Positions 9,738 through 22,986 of a stretch of DNA of 54,462 nt are shown here, piece by piece. Source of the DNA: an uncultured Nitrospira sp. (GTDB taxonomy: Bacteria > Nitrospirota > Nitrospiria > Nitrospirales > Nitrospiraceae). The translations under genes were made by a program, and so were the position numbers. The notes under the pieces are model-generated. The model ran no database searches, had not been told where the DNA came from, and saw only the letters and a list, made by a program, of their open reading frames with translations. The DNA is taken from positions 1 through 54,462 of the forward strand of contig CABVRV010000001.1 in assembly GCA_902500755.1 (NCBI GenBank), given 5' to 3'. Positions within the stretch are counted from its first letter, which is position 1, and each line of letters starts with the position of its first letter.

Positions 9738-9769
9738 TACACAAGCGGACGCTTGCACTTGTGTATAAT
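9738..9769 (+). promoter_or_regulatory. Perfect -10 box overlapped by a nested dyad
   Basis: TACACAAG (9738-9745) and CTTGTGTA (9758-9765) are an exact 8-bp inverted repeat with a 12-base spacer. An inner AAGCG-GA-CGCTT dyad lies within it. The right arm overlaps TATAAT at 9764-9769, a consensus -10. A good -35 at 17 bases is missing, as expected for an activated or tightly repressed promoter. Transcription would begin near 9776, which favours the downstream start (9852 or 9879) for the lipoprotein gene. Confidence 0.5.
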
Positions 9770-9851
9770 GACGAGGCATAAGAGAGCAACGGTCGCTTCC
9801 AACCACGCGCTGAGACTGCTCCGTGAAACCCTGGATGACGTGCATCAAGTG

Positions 9852-11084
9852 ATGAGGAAAGATCAACCAGACAACCGAGTGCCGGGAGGCCGGGTATTAA
9901 ACCGTCTGCTCGCTCTACGCGCGGCCGGGCTGTGGACGGCAATCACCTTGCTCGTCGGCTGTGTCTCGCCAACGGCTTTGCACCGAGCCGTCGTCGCGTA
10001 TGATCAATCCGTTGTCCAAGCGATCAGTGAAGAGTTGCTGCTCAACATTGTGCGCGCCGCCTATCATCGACCTCTTCATTTCACGACGGTTCCCAGTGTG
10101 GCTGCAACCTTCGATTTCAGGGCGACGGCGGGAATTATTCCTCCGGAAGGTGATTCCCGCGGTCTGGCAGGTCCCGTCGTGAGCCTTTCAGCAGCTGAAA
10201 GCCCTACGGTGACAATCTTACCCATGGGAGGAGAAGAATTCACCCAGCGACTGCTGACGCCTATGGATGAGTCTCGGGTGACCAGCTTGTTGGCTACTCA
10301 TGGAGATTTGAACATGCTGCTCCGACTCGTCGTGCGAAGCTTTCGTCTGATGGAGGAGCATGGAGTCACCGTGCTAACGAACGATCCGAGGATGCCGAAC
10401 GAATATACTCAGTTTCGACGTAGGATCCTTTATTTGGCATCACTCCATCGACAGCACGTTCTTACGATCGGGAAGGAAACCAGTGAGGTGATTTGGAGCG
10501 GACGGTTATCGACTCAGCCTGGTCCGGCCGATATCATCGCAGGCTGGGAAAAAGATTTGGTCTGGACTTTCATGGAGCCTGAGCGAAGCGTGCTGGTCAG
10601 AAAGCGGATCATGCTGACGAATTATCACCCTTCGGCGATCAGTTTGGAGGAGAAACGACAACTGGCGGAGCAGTTTGAAACCTGGCCTCCCAATGAGATT
10701 CTGGTTCATGTGCACCCACGCTTTCCCGGAGGCGAGGCTCCCATGCTCGGGACGCTCCAACTGCGAAGTTTAAAAGATACGTTGGAGTTTCTTGCAGAAG
10801 GATTGGTTGGCCAGCCCGAGTTTCCCGTCGATCCCGACGAGCGAACAAAGACCAAGGCATACGACGCGCCTCTGCTGCTGCACATCGAGCGCGATCCTGA
10901 GATATCGAAAAATCCCGCGGTGGCGGTCAAATTTGACGGGGTGCGGTATGCCTTGCCGGTCGGAACTGAGGGTGATCCACAGCGAGACTGGAGTCTGCGT
11001 GTGTTCACGCTTCTATACGACCTTTTCCAGATGACCGTCAGGCCCACCAATGTTCCTGTTCCGGGTATTGCCATCACCAAGTGA
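9852..11084 (+). CDS. Putative lipoprotein of unknown function
   Basis: The mature part follows a signal of the lipoprotein type: h-region LWTAITLLVGC with a good LVGC lipobox. The body holds VQAISEELLLNIVRAAYHRP, which resembles a family of uncharacterised bacterial lipoproteins with an 'LLLNIVRARY' segment, followed by a mostly alpha/beta soluble domain. No enzyme motif is visible. The frame is open from 9636, but the TATAAT at 9764 and the position of the signal peptide argue for a start at the ATG at 9852 or the GTG at 9879; neither has a good ribosome site. The protein would sit in the outer or inner membrane. It is divergent from the oxidoreductase gene. Function unknown. Confidence 0.7.
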   Translation: MRKDQPDNRVPGGRVLNRLLALRAAGLWTAITLLVGCVSPTALHRAVVAYDQSVVQAISEELLLNIVRAAYHRPLHFTTVPSVAATFDFRATAGIIPPEGDSRGLAGPVVSLSAAESPTVTILPMGGEEFTQRLLTPMDESRVTSLLATHGDLNMLLRLVVRSFRLMEEHGVTVLTNDPRMPNEYTQFRRRILYLASLHRQHVLTIGKETSEVIWSGRLSTQPGPADIIAGWEKDLVWTFMEPERSVLVRKRIMLTNYHPSAISLEEKRQLAEQFETWPPNEILVHVHPRFPGGEAPMLGTLQLRSLKDTLEFLAEGLVGQPEFPVDPDERTKTKAYDAPLLLHIERDPEISKNPAVAVKFDGVRYALPVGTEGDPQRDWSLRVFTLLYDLFQMTVRPTNVPVPGIAITK

Positions 11085-11163
11085 GCGTACTGTCTCTCGT
11101 CAATACTTCGCGCACTCCCATCGTGCTGTTTTGTCATGCGTAATTGCGGCATCGTTTCTGCTC

Positions 11164-11260
11164 AAACCCTAGAGAAACCGACGGTCATGTTTGTATTGCT
11201 CTCCACTAGGGTTTTTGCGAGCTGCGAGACATTGAGAGGATTTGTTTAAGTAACTACAAA
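11164..11260 (+). promoter_or_regulatory. Inverted AAACCCTAG/CTAGGGTTT pair and candidate promoter
   Basis: AAACCCTAG at 11164-11172 and CTAGGGTTT at 11206-11214 are exact reverse complements separated by 33 bases. The right copy reads ACTAGGGTTTTTGCG from 11205. A candidate sigma-70 promoter follows: TTGAGA at 11232-11237, 17 bases, TACAAA at 11255-11260. It points toward the small secreted protein gene at 11391. The same half-sites recur ahead of other genes here. It could also act as a long-loop terminator for the upstream lipoprotein gene. Confidence 0.4.
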
Positions 11261-11390
11261 GCTCGGGTCACAACGAACGATCAATGGATCGGTAATTCAT
11301 CGGTCGGGTTTATACCTTTTCCGAAGGGGAGTCGGACTATGCCGCTGCCGGGACCCCGTACCCGTATAGGGCTACCACTGGAGACCAGCC

Positions 11391-11819
11391 ATGAAGACGA
11401 ATCGATTTCTACGGGCGCAGGCCGGGCGGCTGCTTCTCGTTGAGGCGGCCTTCTGCATGTTGCTGGTCGTGACGGGTGGATCTGTACAGGCTCACGTTGA
11501 AGAGCTATCGGAAGCGAGTCCATCTCGCCCATCCAACCCATCTCCTTTATCGAATCAATCCAGCCCTGAAGGGGTTGGGCTCCAACTAGCCAGCTGGGCT
11601 CTCACTGTTCCCTACGGTGCCGCGAAGATTGCCTATGCAATCGGCGGAGGCATTGTCGGCGGTCTCGCTTGGGCGATGACGGGGGGAAACATGGAGGTGG
11701 CAAAGTCCATCTGGATTCCCTCGATGACAGGCGACTACATTGTGCTGCCGCAGCATCTCATCGGAGAGGATCACTTATACTTTGTGGGTGAGTCAGCAGA
11801 AAAGCCCCACGTGATGTGA
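11391..11819 (+). CDS. Small exported protein with a glycine-rich membrane-like segment
   Basis: A 142-residue protein. Residues 1-34 form a signal peptide, with the h-region LLLVEAAFCMLLVVTGG and probable cleavage after VQA. A Ser/Pro-rich linker (about 40-60) is followed by a hydrophobic Ala/Gly-rich stretch, AAKIAYAIGGGIVGGLAWAM (about 80-100), and a C-terminal tail that includes SMTGDYIVLPQHLIGED. I recognise no enzyme domain. The hydrophobic glycine-rich part suggests membrane association. It has its own leader with GGAG shortly upstream of the ATG and lies alone, with a CTAGGG-type site and candidate promoter upstream. Function unknown. Confidence 0.7.
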   Translation: MKTNRFLRAQAGRLLLVEAAFCMLLVVTGGSVQAHVEELSEASPSRPSNPSPLSNQSSPEGVGLQLASWALTVPYGAAKIAYAIGGGIVGGLAWAMTGGNMEVAKSIWIPSMTGDYIVLPQHLIGEDHLYFVGESAEKPHVM

Positions 11820-12191
11820 TCTGTCCGTCTGTGCATCGATCAGCTGACCCAATGATTCCTCTCTCCATATGGATGTCTAGGATGCTCTAGCGCAAGACCC
11901 ATGTTAGGGCGTTCGGTTTAGGATATTGCCTAGCCCTAAGTCACTGAACATCTTAATCCTTTGTGTAAATCATGAGTTGTGGAGCAGCGGAGCAAATGGC
12001 CTGACTCCCGCTCTGCCAGGGTTTACCCCAGCTGGCAGCGGCGGCTGTATAGGGTAGTGGTAATGACTAGGCCAACAGAGGCTGAAGAATTTGGTGAGGG
12101 CATGTAACGCAATGATGATATGTAAGCAGGAACGCGTTCCGCCTAGGCGCCCCCGCCGAGACGGCCGTTACACAGCTAAGGAGAAAGTCAT
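11820..12191. other. 372-base gap with two CTAG-type dyads
   Basis: No gene is visible. CTAGGATGCTCTAG at 11877-11890 is an imperfect dyad of CTAGG/CTAG halves. TTAGGGC (11904-11910) and GCCCTAA (11933-11939) form a 7-bp inverted repeat. Further down come TATAGGGTAGTGG near 12048 and the perfect octamer GCCTAGGC at 12141-12148. The gap likely holds the promoter of the gene at 12192, and it is the densest cluster of CTAG-type sites in the window. Confidence 0.35.
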
Positions 12192-13043
12192 ATGAATCAG
12201 ATCAATAGACAAACGATCATGATCGCGGTGCTGGCTCTCGTACTGGGGGAGACAAACATCGCATGTTCGGCATCGTCCTCCCAGCGCGAATCGACGTCAT
12301 CGCAAAGGGGCATGGAATTGGGTACCGAACGGGTCGTCAGCGAGCCGACGGATAATCTACTTCCCGGCAATCAGCTTGTGCTGGGGCGGATCAATAACAT
12401 ACGGAGCAATCAAATGGAAATCGACATCGGCAATCCGCAGCCGCTGTTCGTGCCGCTCAAACCGGCCCAGCAGAAAGGGCAGACGTTCAAGCCGGGGGAT
12501 GCGATCGTCGTAACCATCAACGACCATAACGCCGTGGTGGATTACCATCATCCCGAGGAGGTCTCCCATCACCAGGTGCTCCGCGGACGATTAAAGACGC
12601 CGCTCACCGTGGGGCTGGACAAGGCCGTTATCGAAACGCAGCAAGGCGATAAGTCTTTCATCGTTGCCGATCGAGCTCGCGGGAAGCTAAGCGCCATGCC
12701 GGTGGGGCCGGAATTATTGTTTATGGCCGACGAGACCGGTCAACTCGTCGACGCCCAGCTGGCGAGCAAGCAGGCGGTGCAGGAATCGGCCGAGCTTAAC
12801 AAGGCGCGCATCAAAGGGGCGCACCGTCAAATGCGAGTTATCTTCAACGGCGTGGAGGCTCCGTCGGCTGACGGAGAGGGCCGGCTGAAAATCATTGAAC
12901 AGGGACGAGAGCAAAAGCTTCCTTACCGTCCTCCGCTCGACAAATTGGATCGGTTACAGGCCGGTCAGGATGTGGTCTTGTTGATGGATGATCACGGTTA
13001 CGTGTTGGAGATCGCAACGCCGGAGGTGGCACCGACCCGATGA
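12192..13043 (+). CDS. Exported beta-rich protein of unknown function
   Basis: A 283-residue protein with an N-terminal signal (residues 1-26, MIAVLALVLGETNIAC) that may be lipid-modified at Cys, although the lipobox is imperfect. The mature part has repeated short beta-like stretches: VLGRINNIRSNQMEIDIG, then VLRGRLKTPL with an SFIVADRARGK stretch, then MRVIFNGVEAP. Each has a polar turn followed by a 'PGD/GQD-VVV/VVL' strand such as PGDAIVVTIND and AGQDVVLLMDD, suggesting three tandem small barrels. The smaller protein at 16144 has a similar unit (VTGEVMQIDGENFLV). A good ribosome site (TAAGGAG) precedes the ATG. I cannot assign a function. Confidence 0.75.
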   Translation: MNQINRQTIMIAVLALVLGETNIACSASSSQRESTSSQRGMELGTERVVSEPTDNLLPGNQLVLGRINNIRSNQMEIDIGNPQPLFVPLKPAQQKGQTFKPGDAIVVTINDHNAVVDYHHPEEVSHHQVLRGRLKTPLTVGLDKAVIETQQGDKSFIVADRARGKLSAMPVGPELLFMADETGQLVDAQLASKQAVQESAELNKARIKGAHRQMRVIFNGVEAPSADGEGRLKIIEQGREQKLPYRPPLDKLDRLQAGQDVVLLMDDHGYVLEIATPEVAPTR

Positions 13044-13124
13044 CGGACGTTGCTCAGTACGGTCCGCTCCATGCTGCCGATGAAAGCATTATGAATATTA
13101 AAGAGCACCTAAGGGCGACTCAGC

Positions 13125-13622
13125 ATGGCGATAAGCGGTGAGTTTGAAATCAACCAGGACCTTCAGTTTCAGCGACGCATGTGGAAAGCGGAACGGATCG
13201 GCTGGATCGCCATGGCGGTGTTGTTGGCAGGCGCGTTGCTGGGACTCTTTGGAAACGGCCCGATGAGCTGGATTACGACGTCGAATGACTCCTTGATCGT
13301 GGAATACCAGCGGTTCGGCCGGCAGCAGTCTGCTCTGCAGTTGCGCGTATACCTTCGAGCCGGCTTGAGTAACAAAGATAATCTTTTCTTTGAGCTCAAT
13401 CGTGCGTTTGTGGCCAATGTGCAGGTCATGCGTATTACTCCGAAGCCTGACGTTGAACAACCGATCTCCGATGGCATCCGCCTCATATGGTCCTCCAACG
13501 CCGAGGATGGTTCCATGCTGGTGACGATATCATACCAGCCTGAACACATTGGGTGGCTGACCCCAAGTTTGAGTGTGGGCGACGCAGATTCGCTATCCAT
13601 TCGGCAGTTTATTTATCCATAA
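13125..13622 (+). CDS. Single-span membrane protein with extracytoplasmic domain, partner of YetF
   Basis: A 165-residue protein with one membrane helix near residues 24-44 (ERIGWIAMAVLLAGALLGLF). A beta-rich periplasmic domain follows with YQRFGRQQSALQLRVYL and ends in RQFIYP. It ends 10 bases before the start of the YetF/DUF421 gene, so the two are almost surely co-transcribed and may form a complex. Its start ATG is preceded by AAGGG. The family is uncharacterised as far as I can tell, and its occurrence beside DUF421 genes is the best clue to its role. Confidence 0.75.
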   Translation: MAISGEFEINQDLQFQRRMWKAERIGWIAMAVLLAGALLGLFGNGPMSWITTSNDSLIVEYQRFGRQQSALQLRVYLRAGLSNKDNLFFELNRAFVANVQVMRITPKPDVEQPISDGIRLIWSSNAEDGSMLVTISYQPEHIGWLTPSLSVGDADSLSIRQFIYP

Positions 13623-13632
13623 CGGAGTTCAT

Positions 13633-14076
13633 ATGGATCCGGTCGTTCGGTCTGCGGTTATATACGTCGCCCTGCTGGTCTTCCTTCGTCTGGCGGGTCG
13701 CCGGACGCTTATGCAAATGACCAGCTTCGATTTCGTGCTCCTACTGATCATCGGTGAAGCCACGCAGAACGCGTTGTTGCAGAACGATTCTTCGGTCACG
13801 AACGCGTTGCTTGTCATTCTGACGTTGATCAGCTTGGACATCGCCTTCTCGTACGTCAAGCAGCGAGTGCCGATCGTGGCACGGTGGATAGAGGGTTTGC
13901 CGATGATCATCGTCCGGGACGGCAGGCCGCTCACAGACTTGATGGTCAAAGCGAGAGTCAGTGAATTTGATGTCCTCTCGGCGGCGCGGGAATCTCAGGG
14001 CTTAGAGCGGATGGAGCAGATCAAATATGCCGTCTTGGAAACTACGGGAAGCATCTCGATCATTCCGCGCAACTAA
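13633..14076 (+). CDS. DUF421 (YetF-like) membrane protein
   Basis: About 147 residues. Three hydrophobic helices include FLRLAGRRTLMQMTSFDFVL, the family's RLxGRR/Q-M-T-x-F-D signature. A small cytoplasmic DUF421 domain follows, with LPMIIVRDGRPL and the C-terminal YAVLETTGSISIIPR. In Bacillus the family member YetF is tied to spore membrane germination functions; in Gram-negatives the role is unknown. The frame is open from 13573, but the ATG at 13633 with GGAG upstream gives the correct N-terminus. It is coupled to the preceding gene. Confidence 0.88.
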   Translation: MDPVVRSAVIYVALLVFLRLAGRRTLMQMTSFDFVLLLIIGEATQNALLQNDSSVTNALLVILTLISLDIAFSYVKQRVPIVARWIEGLPMIIVRDGRPLTDLMVKARVSEFDVLSAARESQGLERMEQIKYAVLETTGSISIIPRN

Positions 14077-14120
14077 CCGCGGCGTCCATTATGTTCACCT
14101 TATTGAGTAAGGAGAAAACT

Positions 14121-14579
14121 ATGATCCCGACGACCACCCGAGTCGAGCAGCATACTGATGAAGCGGTCAATGAATGGATCCAACGACAAACGTCGCACCG
14201 CATCGCGTTGGTGGGAAGACAAGGAGAATCTGACATCAATCGTCGGCTTGAAGAGCTGGACCAGGAATGGGATATGGAGCGCACGCTCGAGGCCAATGCC
14301 GCGACTCTTGCTCTTGTCGGGCTCGGTCTTGGAGCGTTTGTAAATCGGCGGTTCTTCATCTTGCCGGCGGTGGTCGCCGGATTTCTCCTGCAGCACGCGG
14401 TGCAAGGGTGGTGTCCCCCGGTGCCGGTTTTCCGTCGTCTGGGAATTCGGACGGCAAGAGAAATCGATATCGAGCGGTATGGACTGAAAGCTATCCGGGG
14501 CGACTTCAATGACTTGCCGGGTACCCAGACTGTGGATGAAACGAAAGCCAAGCGAGTCCTGGCGGCAATGAATCGTTGA
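14121..14579 (+). CDS. YgaP-type (DUF2892-like) small membrane protein
   Basis: A 152-residue protein. The cytoplasmic N-terminal half is charged and helical. Two membrane helices follow (TLALVGLGLGAFVNRRFFIL and VVAGFLLQHAVQGWCPPVPV). The 'GWCPPxPxxRRLGIRTxxEI' ending is typical of the YgaP-like/DUF2892 membrane family, which has a conserved Cys after the second helix. The start chosen at 14121 has AAGGAG eight bases upstream. It lies close behind the DUF421 gene and may belong to the same transcript. It lacks the rhodanese domain that YgaP carries. Confidence 0.75.
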   Translation: MIPTTTRVEQHTDEAVNEWIQRQTSHRIALVGRQGESDINRRLEELDQEWDMERTLEANAATLALVGLGLGAFVNRRFFILPAVVAGFLLQHAVQGWCPPVPVFRRLGIRTAREIDIERYGLKAIRGDFNDLPGTQTVDETKAKRVLAAMNR

Positions 14580-14852
14580 CGAACCGGTATCCACGATTCT
14601 GCAACCAGTCTCTTTTGAAAGCATGAGGCAGGTCTCGTAGTTATGCCCTGAACCATCGACGTTGATTCCAGTTTACGACATCGCAGTCAAAGAAGAAATG
14701 GCGCGTCCTGTCGTCCATGAAACTATTCCGACTCATTCAACGTACCGGGTGATCGGTGCCCCTGAGCGGAAGAATTCGATGTGACAAAGGTGGCGTTCAG
14801 CGATGAGTCACTTTCGGGTCATATCCACAGTACTGTCATCTTGAGGTTGAGT

Positions 14853-15923
14853 ATGTCTGGTACAGAAGCCTTCCCCCGACCTCACGCCGGTCTTCCGCGG
14901 TGCTGCGTGGGACTCATCGCGGTGTTGTGCGGTTGTCTGGCTTCCGCGATATCTTTTGCCGACGAGTCTTTCCCAGGGAATCACTCGGTCAATTCTCCAC
15001 CGGCGATCGATATCCAGCGGGGAGGCCATACGAGAAGCGACAAGCTTCTATCACGCGGCCCGATGTCCGTAGGAGGAGGGGATGCTTGCTTTGAGATAGG
15101 CGACCGAACGGAACAGCATGATAAGCGCCGAGGAGCTCATGGCAGACCGACCTTGCTCTTGCCCATCATGACGGTTTGCGTCGGCTTGATCGCCGCCGTT
15201 GACGACATTGGCTGGTCTGGACATGAGGCCAGCGGAGACCATGCCAAGTCCCTCGGTCACTGGGTCAAAGCCGAACAGGACTATGCAATGGCCGTCGGAA
15301 TATTAGATCGAACCATCAACAAAGAAGTGAACCAGGACCTGGCGGCCCTTCTGAACAAGTTGGGCATGGCGCGGTTCATGCTGAACGACTTCACTGGCGC
15401 GGAAACCGTCTTGCGCCGAGCGCTCACGATCTACACGGCGACTCGGGGAGCTGAGGATCTTCGTGTGGCTGATACCCTGGACCTGCTTGCCGGCGCGTTG
15501 TTCGAACAGCAACAAGAGCGTGCATTAGCTGGTCCATTATTCTTCCGCGCTTGGATCATTCGAAAGGGAGCGTTGGTACCGGACCATCCTGCCATTGCGG
15601 ACAGCCTCCATCATGTCGCGATCAGTTTGTACTCCGATAACTTATCGCTTGCGATGCCGCTGTTCCTCCGTGCAAAAGAAATCCGAGAAAGGGTCTTTGG
15701 GCATGACCATCCGTTGGTCGCGATTTCGCTCAGTGCGATGGCCCGCATGTATGAAGCACATAACCGCCGAGATCTCGCCATTCCTCTCTATCAGGATGCG
15801 CTACGCATACAGGAAAAAGTCTTTGGGCCGAGCGCTTCCGAAGCTCTACAGGCCCGTGACTATCTGGACATGGCCTATCGGGAGAAACCCAACCATGATG
15901 GTGATCCAAACGCACGGGAGTAA
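14853..15923 (+). CDS. Exported tetratricopeptide-repeat protein
   Basis: From the ATG at 14853 (GAGG upstream) the protein has about 356 residues, opening with a signal-like segment CCVGLIAVLCGCLASAISFA. A low-complexity linker with a second hydrophobic stretch (LLLPIMTVCVGLIAAV) follows. Then come about five kinesin-light-chain-type TPR units of the 42-residue kind, recognisable as NKLGMARFMLNDFTGAETVL, ADTLDLLAGALFEQQQERAL, ADSLHHVAISLYSDNLSLAM and SLSAMARMYEAHNRRDLAI, each followed by LYxxAL/xIR and Pro-His-Pro linkers. TPR proteins of this sort serve as binding scaffolds. The frame is open from 14781 (GTG), which would add 24 residues. Partner unknown. Confidence 0.75.
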   Translation: MSGTEAFPRPHAGLPRCCVGLIAVLCGCLASAISFADESFPGNHSVNSPPAIDIQRGGHTRSDKLLSRGPMSVGGGDACFEIGDRTEQHDKRRGAHGRPTLLLPIMTVCVGLIAAVDDIGWSGHEASGDHAKSLGHWVKAEQDYAMAVGILDRTINKEVNQDLAALLNKLGMARFMLNDFTGAETVLRRALTIYTATRGAEDLRVADTLDLLAGALFEQQQERALAGPLFFRAWIIRKGALVPDHPAIADSLHHVAISLYSDNLSLAMPLFLRAKEIRERVFGHDHPLVAISLSAMARMYEAHNRRDLAIPLYQDALRIQEKVFGPSASEALQARDYLDMAYREKPNHDGDPNARE

Positions 15924-16143
15924 AGAAAGTCAATGCGTACCTATGGTGAAGCTAGGGACATCACCAGTTGGATTGCGACAGAGTTCAGGCGACAATTTAT
16001 ACTTGAATAGATTTTGCTATCCCGCAGGAGAGCAGAAGAGATAAGAGATCAGAGTTATGAATTGTGAGTGAGCATAGAAGTACGTTCCGCGGTTATGGGC
16101 GGCCGGTGAGGAGACCAACACTATTACTTTATGAGGAGACATC

Positions 16144-16629
16144 ATGATTTCAATGACTCATATTACCCGCATGTCGTCAGGAGGATTCTTACCGCTACTG
16201 GGATTGTGCACGGTGCTGCAGGTCGGAGGTGTCGCGTCCGCAGCAGAAGGACCGAAAGACAACACGAACGGACTTCCATGCGACATACCAGCCGGGCAAA
16301 CTGCCGCGCATGCCGAACAAGATGCAACGCAAAAAAGCCGTCTGGTGACGGGGGAAGTCATGCAGATAGACGGCGAGAATTTTCTCGTGAAGGAAAAGAA
16401 TGGTAAAGAAGTGCGCTTCCAGGTCACTAAAACGACGGAGAAACCTCCTATCCAACAAGGCGACCGGATTTCGGTGTCTGTCGACAGTCAGAATCGTGCC
16501 TTGTGGATCCGCGGGAACCGAGCGACGGATCGTCGAGCTGAACACGTCTCGGCTGATTGCAATCCCACGGAAGAGGTTTCTTCCGAAGCGCTAAAACAAT
16601 TCAGCACGACTTCAGAGAAGAAGCGCTAA
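16144..16629 (+). CDS. Small exported protein with a beta-barrel-like unit
   Basis: A 161-residue protein with a signal peptide (about 1-33, LPLLGLCTVLQVGGVASA with AxA cleavage). A compact region, VTGEVMQIDGENFLVKEKNG then QQGDRISVSVDSQNRALWIR, resembles an OB/SH3-like small barrel. It is like the units of the protein at 12192 and of other exported proteins of this type. A GAGGAG ribosome site lies eight bases upstream of the ATG. No enzymatic residues are evident. A periplasmic binding or coating role is a guess. Confidence 0.7.
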   Translation: MISMTHITRMSSGGFLPLLGLCTVLQVGGVASAAEGPKDNTNGLPCDIPAGQTAAHAEQDATQKSRLVTGEVMQIDGENFLVKEKNGKEVRFQVTKTTEKPPIQQGDRISVSVDSQNRALWIRGNRATDRRAEHVSADCNPTEEVSSEALKQFSTTSEKKR

Positions 16630-16805
16630 CAACGAATCAGGCAGACAATCGCGAGAGGTGTTCATGCCGACAGCGCGCAGGATACCTGTTGATCAGGAGG
16701 TGCTGTGCATAGCTGGCATGATATCTCGTTAGCTTCAATAGGTGGTGTGGTGGCTCCCTCGTCGTACCAGATACTGCTCAATTCCTGAGATACTCCCTTT
16801 CTCGC

Positions 16806-16825
16806 TACTAGGTAACGACCTAGTA
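16806..16825. promoter_or_regulatory. Perfect 20-base dyad TACTAGGT-AACG-ACCTAGTA
   Basis: Two exact 8-base halves around AACG give a complete inverted repeat. It lies about 250 bases upstream of the hybrid kinase gene, in a 446-base gap (16630-17075) where I see no other gene. It is the best example of the CTAGG(G/T)-N4-(A/C)CCTAG dyad that recurs in this window. A regulator binding as a dimer is the simplest reading. Confidence 0.55.
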
Positions 16826-17075
16826 CCTGCCTCCAGATGTTTTACCTACAATGCTTCTCTGAGATAGGAGGTCATTCCCTCTCTCCTCCTCATCCATTCA
16901 TGTGATCTTCGCGTAAGAGCTCGATAGAACTATGTTCGACACCGTTGTTCTGGATCCAGATCCATGCGGTGGGGAAGTATGGGTCATGCGGCTCTTTCCC
17001 ATCGGTTCATAAGAGTCGCCAAAGTCAGGAATAAGGGCAGTGCGGGGCAATGTCGATGACCATCGGGAGTTCACC

Positions 17076-21608
<4,533 letters not shown>

Positions 21609-22160
21609 CAGGCACAGAGTCCTAGAGGCTGCGCACCACATCAACGGGAAGAGAACCTTTTGACCCATTAAGCTTTGCAGGGCCAAGAGCGCAACGTAGT
21701 TTCGTCACATCGCTCAACAGACTGTTGCGCAGGAGCTACCGACAGACCCCAGTCCGCAGGACGGAGCGGCCTTCGCCGTTCAATTCGATCCATATCATCA
21801 ACGCCATGAAGGAGACTGGCGCGGCCGAATTTGTGTCAAGAAATGCCGCCGCAGAGTTCTCTCACGACGCCTCTCGTTTGTCCCACACGTTCACCCACGT
21901 CAGTCCCACGAGTGTGCGATCCGTCCGATCGAGATCACCGGCACTAGCTCAACGTGTCATATGATGAACTGCGATTCTTCTATCACAAGCAACACCCCAC
22001 CTAGGTAGCCCTAGTAGTCCGCCCAGTATTGATGGGACGTTACCCTCTTATAGGAGTAGCTGCATGGAGTTCGGAAGGCAGGCTGATGGCTCAGAAGGGG
22101 TTTATCAGCACTGTCAATAACAGGGCCACCAAGGATTAGCGGCCAGCGGAAAGGCTTACC
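21609..22160. other. 552-base gap after the kinase
   Basis: No convincing gene. GCGCAAC (21689-21695) and GTTGCGC (21724-21730) form a 7-bp inverted repeat with a 28-base spacer. A dyad of the CTAGG type lies at 22001-22014. A tiny 18-codon frame at 22064-22120 has AGGAG upstream (22053-22057) but no support as a gene. The gap likely holds the promoter of the MEDS-domain gene at 22161. Confidence 0.4.
22001..22014. promoter_or_regulatory. CTAGG-TAGC-CCTAG dyad upstream of the MEDS gene
   Basis: CTAGG (22001-22005) and CCTAG (22010-22014) are an exact 5-base inverted repeat around TAGC. This matches the half-sites of the perfect dyad at 16806 and the near-perfect one at 31053. It lies about 150 bases before the gene at 22161. 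Confidence 0.45.
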
Positions 22161-22733
22161 ATGTCTGCCAGCGGTCTACGCGGGATTCACGATATCCCGT
22201 TAGGGTCTCATCTCTGCACATTTTACCGGCAACCCAAAGAATTGCTCCGATTGAGCGCCTCCTTTCTCACGACCGGATTGCTCAACCATGAGCTCTGCGT
22301 CTGGATTCTTCCGCCCTCGCTGACACTTGAATCAGCTGTCCAAGAATTCTCGCAGCACGGCGTGGACGGGATACAATTGCAAGCCACGGAGCAGCTTCAG
22401 ATCTTGTCGGCACAGGACTGTTACTTTTCCACCAGCCTGTTTGATGGCGAGGGAGCCTTAAAGTGGCTCATGTCGTTATGCGCGTTGGCGCGCCAACTGG
22501 GCTACCGGAGTGTCCGTATCGCCGGTGGACCCGGGCCGTTTCTCTCCGAGGGTACTCGCCGAGCCTTTATGCGCTATGAACAACATGCGACGGAAGTCAT
22601 CGCCAGACATCCGTGCATCGCATTATGTTGTTATCCCTCGCCCAACTGTTTACCGGCCACCGACCTCTTCGACATTATGAGTGCGCATCCGAAAGCGCTC
22701 CTGCGAACGCACGACGGTTGGGCCAGCATCTAA
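22161..22733 (+). CDS. MEDS/DcmR-type sensory domain protein
   Basis: A 190-residue single-domain protein matching the MEDS (DcmR sensory) pattern: opening G-I-HDIPLGSHLCTFYRQPKELL, the middle FLTTGLLNHELCVWIL, and the closing AIARHPCIALCCYP-type segment (here VIARHPCIALCCYP). In DcmR and related proteins this fold senses a ligand and is joined to a DNA-binding or kinase domain. Here it stands alone, with no output domain, so it may act by binding a partner such as a histidine kinase. The start ATG at 22161 has AAAGG upstream. Neighbours are unrelated. The ligand is unknown. Confidence 0.8.
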   Translation: MSASGLRGIHDIPLGSHLCTFYRQPKELLRLSASFLTTGLLNHELCVWILPPSLTLESAVQEFSQHGVDGIQLQATEQLQILSAQDCYFSTSLFDGEGALKWLMSLCALARQLGYRSVRIAGGPGPFLSEGTRRAFMRYEQHATEVIARHPCIALCCYPSPNCLPATDLFDIMSAHPKALLRTHDGWASI

Positions 22734-22986
22734 GCGAGCATGGACTCAAGCCACTCTCCTGTGAGCCCCGGATCACCCTGCGAACGAAGTGGTGAAAGGT
22801 CCGCCTCTCGCACGCCCTGACCATGATAGTGGTGACGGTTCCCCGTTCATGTGATGAGGGGCGTCATTCTTTCTTCTTCTCCTCCTCGATCGTGCTTATC
22901 GCCACGTGACCTCATCCCAGCAGAGACTGGCAATCCGCTAGAATTGCCGCTGGCTAAAGTAAGCGTCGTCTTGCGCTACCGAGTGC

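Noticed and set aside
22064-22120. An 18-codon frame with AGGAG upstream ahead of the MEDS gene
   Set aside because: The ribosome site looks real, but there is no known leader-peptide pattern, no attenuator hairpin, and no conservation evidence.
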